DNA of 64,000 bases, taken from UBA4742 sp963773335. Its GTDB lineage: Bacteria > Actinomycetota > Acidimicrobiia > Acidimicrobiales > Acidimicrobilacustridaceae. The notes under the pieces are model-generated. The model saw only the letters and a list, made by a program, of their open reading frames with translations. It did not search any database and had not been told where the DNA came from. This document shows positions 57,972 through 64,000 of this stretch, one piece after another; the stretch's first letter is position 1; each line of letters begins with the position of its first letter. The stretch is taken from the NCBI GenBank assembly GCA_963773335.1, contig CAVZAT010000004.1:248001-312000 (forward strand), written 5' to 3'. Both the position numbers and the translations under genes were made by a program.

Positions 57972-59241
57972 GCGGTCTGGCCCAGTCCCGTTCGTGGTGG
58001 GCCCGCGCCGAACGGGTCATCCCGCTGGGCACCCAGACGCTGTCCAAGAGCCCGACTCAGTTCGTCCAGGGCGGTCTCCCCCATCTTCCTGGCCCGCGGC
58101 TCGGGATCGCACGTGTGGGACGTCGACGGCAACGAGTACGTGGACTTCCCCATGGCCCTGGGACCGATCATCCTGGGCTACGCCGAGCCGGCGGTGGACG
58201 AGGCGGTGCGACGCCAACTGGCCGACGGCATCACCTTCACGCTGATGCATCCGCTCGAGGTGGAGGTGGCCGAGCGCATCGTGGCCATGTGCCCCGGCGT
58301 GGAGGCCGTCCGCTTCGCCAAGAGCGGGTCCGACGCCCTCAGCGGCGCGGTGCGTGCGGCCCGGGCCTACACCGGGCGCGACCACGTGCTGGTCGGCGGC
58401 TATCACGGGTGGCACGACTGGTACATCGGCACCACCACCCGCGATCGCGGCGTACCCGGCGTCACCCGGCAGCTCACCACCGCCTTCCCCTACGGCGACC
58501 GCGAGAGCCTCGAGCTGGTGCTCGACCAGCACCGCGACCAGGTGGCGGCGGTGATCCTCGAGCCCTCGGGCGCCACCGTGCCCGACGCCCGGCTACCTGC
58601 AGCGGTGGTCGACGCGGCCCACCGCCACGGCGCGCTGTGCGTGTTCGACGAGATCATCACCGGCTTCCGCCTGGCTCCAGGCGGCGCGCGCCCAGCGCTA
58701 CGGCGTGACCCCGGACCTGGCCTGCTACGGCAAGGCGCTGGGCAACGGCATGCCGGTGTCGGCCGTGGGCGGGTCCTGGGAGCACATGGCCGTGTTCGAG
58801 GAGGTCTTCTTCTCCGGCACCCACGGCGGCGAGGCCTTGTCGCTGGCCGCGGCCCGGGCGGTGCTCGACACGCTGGCCGACGGAACCGTCCTGGCCCAGA
58901 TCGAGCAGCTGGGCCGGCACGCTGCTCGATGGCATCCGCGACCTGATCGGGCGCCACGACGTGGGCCCACCGGGTGTCGGTGGGCGGCGAGCCGCAGCGG
59001 GCCGTGGTCGGCTTCCCGGGGCCCGACTCGCTGGTGGACAAGAGCTGGGTGCAACAGACGATGGCCGAGCACGGCGTGATGTTCAACGGATCGATGTTCA
59101 TCTGCGCCCGCCACACCCCGGCGGATCTGGACCGGGCGATCACCGCGTTCGACGAAGCCTTCGCGGCCCTGGCGGGCGAGGAGTCGGTGGCGCCCGCGGC
59201 TGAAGGGTCCGGCCGTCCAGCCCGTCTTCCGCACCCCGTGA
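57968..59241 (+). CDS. Class III aminotransferase, glutamate-1-semialdehyde mutase-like (several frameshifts)
   Basis: This is a PLP-dependent class III enzyme of about 424 residues: MSGLAQSRSWWARAERVIPL, GSHVWDVDGNEYVDFPMALG, RFAKSGSDALSGAVRAARAY, LVGGYHGWHDWYIGTTTRDR, LCVFDEIITGFRLAPGG, PDLACYGKALGNGMPVSAVG with the PLP lysine, and FFSGTHGGEALSLAAARAVL. Indels occur near 58080, 58685, 58920, 58965 and about 59195. It resembles hemL-like enzymes found in surface-sugar clusters more than heme enzymes, because of its operon. It probably modifies a sugar or an amino-acid side chain of the nonulosonic acid; the exact reaction is unknown. Ends in a GTGA overlap with the next gene. Confidence 0.75.
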
Positions 59242-60193
59242 GCCCGGCCGCCCGTCCCGAGATCCTGGTGCTCGGCGCCGGATCCATCGGGTCTCGCCAT
59301 GTGACCAACCTGGTCGGTCTCGGCGCCAGGGTCACCTGCACCGATCCCGACCTCGACCGAGCCCGGTCCACCGACGCCCAGGCCGCGGTGCCCTTCGACC
59401 TGGACCGGCTGGCCGGCTACGACGGGATCGTGGTGGCCAGCCCCACCCGGCTGCACCTCGAGCAGGCTCGGGCCGCGGTGGCCGCCGGCGCCGCGGTCCT
59501 GGTGGAGAAACCTCTGGCGGAGCGCAGTGACGGCGTCGACGCCCTCGTGGCGGAGGCCGGATCCCGGCTGATGGTGGGCTACAACCTGCGCCTGCATCGA
59601 CCCATCCAGGAGCTGGTGGCCAGCGTCGAGTCCGGACAGATCGGATCACCGGTGTCGGTCCGCCTGTGGTTCGGCAGCTGGTTGCCGGACTGGCGGCCCG
59701 ACGTCGACTACCGCACCACCTACTCGGCCCGGGCGGATCTGGGCGGTGGGGTGCTCAACGACGCCATCCACGAGCTCGACCTGGCCGTGTGGCTGCTGCG
59801 GTCCCGACCTGCGGGTGGTCGTCGGCCGTGGTCGATCGCCTGGGTCCCCTCGAGATCGACGTGGAGGACACCGTCCGGGCCCTGCTGGTCGACCCCGACG
59901 GGATGCCGGTCGCTGTCGAGCTGGACTACCTGAGCCGGCGCTACCGCCGAGGCATCGAGGTGATCGGGACCGAGGCCACCGTCCGGTTGGACTGGAGCCG
60001 GTCGGTGCTCGAGCTGGAGACGGCCGAGGGCGTCGAGGCCACTCCGGCGGACACCCCTGTGGACGTCTCCTACGAGCGTGAGGCCCGGGCCTTCCTGGAC
60101 GTGGTGGCCGGCATGGCTCCGGCCCCGGTGGACGGGGCCACCGGGGCGGTGTCGTTGCAGTTGGCCGAAGCGATCCGTGCGGCAGCCCGATGA
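59238..60193 (+). CDS. Gfo/Idh/MocA-family oxidoreductase (one frameshift)
   Basis: This is an NAD(P)-dependent sugar oxidoreductase of about 318 residues. The Rossmann motif is PEILVLGAGSIGSRHVTNLV; then VASPTRLHLEQARAAVAAGA, the conserved EKP in VLVEKPLAERSDG, MVGYNLRLHRPIQELVASVE and GGVLNDAIHELDLAVWLL with the family His. After an indel near 59810 the sheet domain continues VDRLGPLEIDVEDTVRALLV. Coupled at both ends (GTGA upstream, ATGA downstream) to the class III aminotransferase and the cytidylyltransferase, so it acts in the same sugar pathway; substrate unknown. Confidence 0.82.
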
Positions 60194-61169
60194 CCGCCAT
60201 CGCCGTCGTCCAGGCCCGGATGGGCTCGACCCGCCTGCCGGGCAAGGTGCTGATGGATTTGGGCGGACGACCCGCCCTGGACCTCATGCTGGAGCGGCTC
60301 TCCCCGCGCTCGGCCGGGGCCTGGATCAACTGATCGTGGCCACCAGCACCTTGCCGGCCGACGACGCGGTGGCCGAGGTGGCCCGCGCCGCCGGTGTCGC
60401 CGTGGTCCGGGGATCGGAGACCGACGTGTTGGCCCGCTTCGTTTCGGCCCTCGACGCCTACCCGGCCGACACGTTGGTGCGCCTCACGGCGGACTGCCCG
60501 CTGGCGGACCCCGAGATCGTGATCCAGGCCTTGGATGTCCATGCCGCCGCGGGCGCGGACTACACGTCCAACACGTTGATCCGGACCTTTCCCGACGGTC
60601 TGGACGTGGAGGTGGTGGCGGCCGACGCGCTCCGGGTGGCGGCGGTCGAGGCGCACGATGCCGTCGAGCGCGAGCACGTCACCCCGTTCGTCTACCGCCG
60701 GCCCGGTCGGTTCGCTCTGCGAGCCTTCCGTTCGGGCGCCGACCTGGCCGACGAACGTTGGACCGTGGACACGGACGACGACCTGGGCGACCTCCGGCGG
60801 GTCATCGATCGCCTGGGCTCCCCCGCCACTGCTTCTTGGCGCGAAGTGCTGGCCGTGGCCGGCGCCCATCGCCGGCCCACCCCTGGCCAGCTGTGGCTGC
60901 GACCCTTCGATCCCGAAGACCAGCCCCGGTTGACGGCGCTGGGCCAGCCCGTACCGGACCGAGCGGCGGAGGATCCCGACGATGCGGCATCGCGCACGTG
61001 GACGGCCGAGGTGGACGCCATCCCCCGGGGCTGGATCAGCGTGGCCGTGACTGACGGGGTCGGCCGACTGGAGTGGTCGCTGGCCGACGCCGACCTCGAC
61101 GCGGTCCGCCATCTGCTCGACGAACGCCTCGCCGCCGACCGGCAGGTGCTGTCGCTGGTCGGCGGCTGA
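60190..61169 (+). CDS. SpsF-like cytidylyltransferase (probable CMP-nonulosonate synthetase; one frameshift)
   Basis: This is a nucleotidyltransferase of the CMP-sugar synthetase family (PF02348, like B. subtilis SpsF). The N-terminus MTAIAVVQARMGSTRLPGKV is the nucleotide-binding loop; TLVRLTADCPLADPEIVIQA carries the metal aspartate. An indel near 60295 separates the two. After about residue 240 comes a second part (GQLWLRPFDPEDQPRL ... GRLEWSLADADLDAVRHLLD) resembling an added acetyltransferase-like or substrate domain. In this cluster it most likely activates the nonulosonic acid with CTP, the PseF role. Converges on pseI. Confidence 0.7.
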
Positions 61170-61172
61170 GGC

Positions 61173-62315
61173 TCACTCGACCAGGTCCCAGCTCAACGCC
61201 GTCCCGGCCGCGATGGCACGGGCCGCCCGGCGACCCACGACCCGGTCCAGGTCGTCCGGTGCCAGCCCGCCGGCCGGGCGCAGGGCGGCCAGGTTGTCCG
61301 GGCTGAACTCGTCGCCGGCGGCCACATCCCGGGTCACCCACACCGATCGCCGGAAGCTCAGGCTGGGGACCTCGCTCGGCGAGGGGCCGTAGCGCACCCT
61401 CCCCAGCGCGGCTTCGACGTCGCGGATGGCCTGCACGGTGGCGGCCAGCTCCTGGGGCTCGAGCGAGAAGGCGGCATCGGGTCCGCCGTCGGCACGGTCC
61501 AGGGTCAGGTGCTTCTCCACCAGGCAGGCCCCGAGGGCGATGGCCGCGGTGACCGCGGTGAGACCGAGCGTGTGATCAGACAGACCGACCGGCACCGACC
61601 AGCGATCGATCATGTCGGGGATGGTGCGCAGATCCATCTCGTCGCTGGGAGCCGGGTAGGAGCTGTTGCACCGCAGCAGCGCAACGCCGCCGGCACCAGC
61701 CTCGGTGGCCGCCTTCACCGCCGCGTCGATCTCGTGACGGCTGGCCATGCCCGTGGACATGATCAGCGGGCGGCCCTGGGCCGCGGCACGCCGGATGAGG
61801 GGTAGGTCAACCAGCTCGAAGGAGGCGATCTTGTAGGCGGGCGTGTCGTGTTCGGCCAGGAACTCGACGGCGGTGGCGTCGAACGGCGTGGAGAACAGCG
61901 TCATCCCGGCCTGGGCCGCTGCCGCGGCCAGATCCGGGTACCACTCCCACGGCGTCAAGGCTTCGGCGTACAGGTCGGCCAGGCGGCGCCCGGCCCACAG
62001 GGTGCCCTCACCCACCCGGAAAGCGGGGAGGTCGAGGTCGAGCGTCATCGTGGCGGGCGTGTAGGTCTGCAGCTTGACCGCGTCGACTCCGGCCTCAGCC
62101 GCCAGCGTGATCAACTCCAGGGCCCGATCGAGTCGCTGTCCGTGGTTGGCGGAAAGCTCGGCGATCACGAAGGTGGGATGGCCAGGCCCGACCGGTCGAC
62201 CGCGGATGCTGATGGACGCCGGACCGGTCATGTCGGCATCGCCAGGCGCGTCGGCGCCGTCCCGATCGGCGACGCCGTCGCCCGCCCCACCCCCGTCGTC
62301 ATCCCTCGGGCTCAT
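61173..62315 (-). CDS. pseI: N-acetylneuraminate/pseudaminic acid synthase (NeuB/PseI family)
   Basis: This enzyme condenses phosphoenolpyruvate with the 6-deoxy diacetamido-hexose (or ManNAc) to form the nine-carbon acid. The TIM barrel has FVIAELSANHGQRLDRALEL, DAVKLQTYTPATMTLD, MTLFSTPFDATAVEFLAEH, LIMSTGMASRHEIDAAVKAA, VALLRCNSSYPAPSDEMDLR, VGLSDHTLGLTAVTAAIALG and VEKHLTLDRADGGPDAAFSL. A C-terminal SAF domain follows (RRSVWVTRDVAAGDEFSPDN). ATG 62315 is used; the conserved part starts at MTGPASISIRG (62228 region), so a shorter form is possible. The N-terminal extension is Gly/Asp-rich and overlaps the end of pseG. Intact. Confidence 0.9.
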   Translation of the reverse strand: MSPRDDDGGGAGDGVADRDGADAPGDADMTGPASISIRGRPVGPGHPTFVIAELSANHGQRLDRALELITLAAEAGVDAVKLQTYTPATMTLDLDLPAFRVGEGTLWAGRRLADLYAEALTPWEWYPDLAAAAAQAGMTLFSTPFDATAVEFLAEHDTPAYKIASFELVDLPLIRRAAAQGRPLIMSTGMASRHEIDAAVKAATEAGAGGVALLRCNSSYPAPSDEMDLRTIPDMIDRWSVPVGLSDHTLGLTAVTAAIALGACLVEKHLTLDRADGGPDAAFSLEPQELAATVQAIRDVEAALGRVRYGPSPSEVPSLSFRRSVWVTRDVAAGDEFSPDNLAALRPAGGLAPDDLDRVVGRRAARAIAAGTALSWDLVE

Positions 62316-63852
62316 GCAGCTGCCGAGTGTACCGAAGCCACCCCTGCGCCCGGCCCGACGCATCCGGAGCCGGGTCGAAGTCGGCGGCGAGGAACGACCG
62401 CTGCGACGACGCGTTGCTCACCTTGATCCGGGCCAGCACCGCGAGTCGGCCGCCCCGACCGAGCTCCCGGGCGGCTCGGCGGACCCCAGCGTCGATGAGC
62501 GGGCCGGCCAGGTGCTGACCGCGCCGATCTGGCGCCACCACCACCCCGACCTCGACCCCCGTCGATGCTTGCCGACCGCCAACACTGTCCTGGAGGCTGG
62601 CCGGCGCCATCCGAACCTGACCGACCAGGCCGGCGTCGTCGCGGGCCAGGTAGATGGGGGCCTCGGGATCGGCCAGTCGCTCCTCGAACCAGGCCAGATG
62701 ACGATCCCACGGGATCGGGTCCTGGCCGAAGGACTGCGCTCGGGTGTCGGGGTCGTTGGCCCAGGTCCACAGGGTGCGCGCGTCGCCGGGTTGGGCCGGG
62801 CGCAACTCGAGCAGCTCAGCCCGCAGCCGGACGGCCACCCGCAGAGCCCCCCGGCCGTCGACCACCGCCTGGGCCCGGCGGGCCAGCTCGGCCCGGGCCT
62901 CCCGGTCGGTGGCCAGATCCTGGATCGTCCCGACCGCACGTGACACCGACGGGAGGGCCAGTTCTGCTGCGGGTCCCGGCGCGGGCGCCTGTCCGCCGCT
63001 GCGGAGCCACACCGCGGCCCCGATGCGCTCCAGCTCCTCGGCCACCGGAGCCTGATTGGCCGCCACGGGGACCAGGGCGGCGGCGATGCCCAGGGCGCAC
63101 AGCTCCCATGCCGATCCCCCCGAGGCGCTCACGGCCAGATCCACGCCGGCCAGCGTGCTCGCCACGTCAGCCACCCCGGCCAGCTGGACCACCTCGTGGC
63201 CGAGCGCCCGGAGTTCGCCGGCCACCTCCTCGAACCAGGCCCGCACCTCGGGTCTGGGCGCGCCCCCGGCGGCCAGCGCCACACGGACCGGTCCACGCCC
63301 GCCGCCGGCACCAGCCGATCCCCTCACCTCGCCGGCCGGGCCAGCGGGGTCGTGGCCGACCGACGGGTCGTGGGGCGCAGTCGGTCGGAACTCGCGTCGC
63401 AACAGGGCGTATCGCGGGCCGAGTAGCAGCGGCGGGCGGCTCCTGACCGGCCCGTAGGCATCCGAACGTGCACCGAGGTTCTGGTCGAGCACGAGATCGG
63501 CGGCCCAGCGGCCGGCCGTGGCGTGGTCGTCGACCACCAGCAGGTGTCCCGCCCGGGCACGCCACCGCTCCTGGTCAGCCCCGGTGAACCCGTAGCCGTC
63601 GAGCACGGCCCAGGCCGACGCGCCGGCCGGGAACGGCTCTCCGGCCTCGGGCTCGATCTCCCCGGGCTCGACCACCTCCAAGCCCTCGTCGCGGCAACGG
63701 CGGCGCCACAGCTCAGGGACCTGCCCGGCCACCAGCACCGCCCGGCCACCCTGGTCCAGCCAGGCCTGGGCCAAGGCGACGGCGCGGGCCACGTGCCCCG
63801 CTCCCTGGGTCGGACCGGAGGCGGCTCGCAGGGTCAGCCAGGCGTCGGTCAA
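62299..63852 (-). CDS. PseG-PseH-like fusion: UDP-sugar hydrolase plus GNAT acetyltransferase
   Basis: Two steps of pseudaminic acid synthesis are joined in one polypeptide of about 517 residues. The N-terminal PseG-like GT-B part removes UDP from the diacetamido-sugar: GPTQGAGHVARAVALAQAWL (usual GxGHxxR), LLVVDDHATAGRWAADLVLD and DLAVSASGGSAWELCALGIA. The C-terminal ~165 residues are a GNAT domain: LELRPAQPGDARTLWTWAND, IYLARDDAGLVGQVRM, GVVVAPDRRGQHLAGPLID and KVSNASSQRSFLAADFD, as in PseH. The TTG at 63852 is my best start. It overlaps pseI by 17 bases. Intact. Confidence 0.85.
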   Translation of the reverse strand: MTDAWLTLRAASGPTQGAGHVARAVALAQAWLDQGGRAVLVAGQVPELWRRRCRDEGLEVVEPGEIEPEAGEPFPAGASAWAVLDGYGFTGADQERWRARAGHLLVVDDHATAGRWAADLVLDQNLGARSDAYGPVRSRPPLLLGPRYALLRREFRPTAPHDPSVGHDPAGPAGEVRGSAGAGGGRGPVRVALAAGGAPRPEVRAWFEEVAGELRALGHEVVQLAGVADVASTLAGVDLAVSASGGSAWELCALGIAAALVPVAANQAPVAEELERIGAAVWLRSGGQAPAPGPAAELALPSVSRAVGTIQDLATDREARAELARRAQAVVDGRGALRVAVRLRAELLELRPAQPGDARTLWTWANDPDTRAQSFGQDPIPWDRHLAWFEERLADPEAPIYLARDDAGLVGQVRMAPASLQDSVGGRQASTGVEVGVVVAPDRRGQHLAGPLIDAGVRRAARELGRGGRLAVLARIKVSNASSQRSFLAADFDPAPDASGRAQGWLRYTRQLHEPEG

Positions 63853-63871
63853 AGCCCCGTCGCCGCCGCGC

Positions 63872-64000
63872 TCAGCACGGTTGTCGGGCGTCGGGCGGCC
63901 CGAGCACCAGGGCACAGATCTCGTCCACCGCAGGATCGGCCCCCGGCGCCAGATCGGCCAGGTCGTCGATGGTCAACCGGGCCAGGCCGAGCACGTGCTC
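63872..64000 (-). CDS. C-terminal end of an unidentified protein (partial)
   Basis: These are the last 42 codons of a gene entering from beyond the window, ending GPPDARQPC. The visible part (GLARLTIDDLADLAPG, DEICALVLGPPD) has no recognisable motif. It lies 20 bases before the PseG-PseH fusion in the same direction and so probably belongs to the same operon. Confidence 0.5.
   Translation of the reverse strand, partial: EHVLGLARLTIDDLADLAPGADPAVDEICALVLGPPDARQPC

Noticed and set aside
57968..59241. Heme-pathway hemL (glutamate-1-semialdehyde aminomutase)
   Set aside because: Sequence is hemL-like, but it is locked by overlaps into a nonulosonic-acid operon and no heme gene is nearby, so a sugar-pathway role is more likely.

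Overview
The window is very GC-rich, uses many GTG starts, and carries the cluster gap-pgk-tpiA-secG with uvrC and rapZ nearby. This points to a high-GC actinobacterium, possibly Acidimicrobiia-like; that placement is inference. Many genes that should be intact, including the housekeeping genes pgk, uvrC and nadA, are broken by single-base frameshifts, often in GC repeats. Most are best read as uncorrected sequencing indels, so CDS spans below run through them and say so.

Layout. (1) 1-7.1 kb is a patchwork: an old-yellow-enzyme oxidoreductase, remnants of an acyl-CoA ligase and a crotonase, a cupin, a MntA/HepT toxin-antitoxin pair, a universal-stress-protein stub, a P-type cation ATPase, and remnants of a cation exchanger, a transposase and a serine recombinase. 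(2) 7.1-12.0 kb lies between two copies of the 3' end of a tRNA-Leu gene. It holds VapBC, an AbiEi/AbiEii-like pair and a truncated DEAH helicase with a coupled partner. (3) 12.0-40.5 kb is a candidate integrative and mobilizable element in the 3' end of an intact tRNA-Leu(GAG) at 40.45-40.54 kb. It has tRNA-end repeats, a 27-bp imperfect direct repeat near each end, a tyrosine integrase, an excisionase-like protein, an XRE regulator, a MobF relaxase and a coupling ATPase. Its cargo is defence: a Druantia-III-like pair (large unknown protein plus giant DUF1998-type helicase) followed by a RecB/Cas4-like nuclease with cysteines placed for an iron-sulfur cluster, an HNH nuclease, Vsr, a C5 cytosine methyltransferase, an EcoRV-like endonuclease, a GmrSD-type type IV restriction enzyme, and an unrecognised membrane protein plus 666-residue partner beside the tRNA. 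Two copies of one IS3-like element separately interrupt both Druantia-like genes.

(4) 40.6-55.8 kb is chromosomal backbone: two oligopeptide-type binding lipoproteins around secG, then tpiA, pgk and gap, two GT-C membrane glycosyltransferases, rapZ, a methyltransferase, uvrC and nadA. (5) 55.9-64 kb is a nonulosonic (pseudaminic-type) acid pathway: pseB, pseC, a class III aminotransferase, a Gfo/Idh oxidoreductase and an SpsF-like cytidylyltransferase on the plus strand, converging on pseI and a pseG-acetyltransferase fusion on the minus strand.

In short, mobile elements have accreted at one tRNA-Leu. The outer one is a defence island whose Druantia-like operon is currently split by two insertion sequences.
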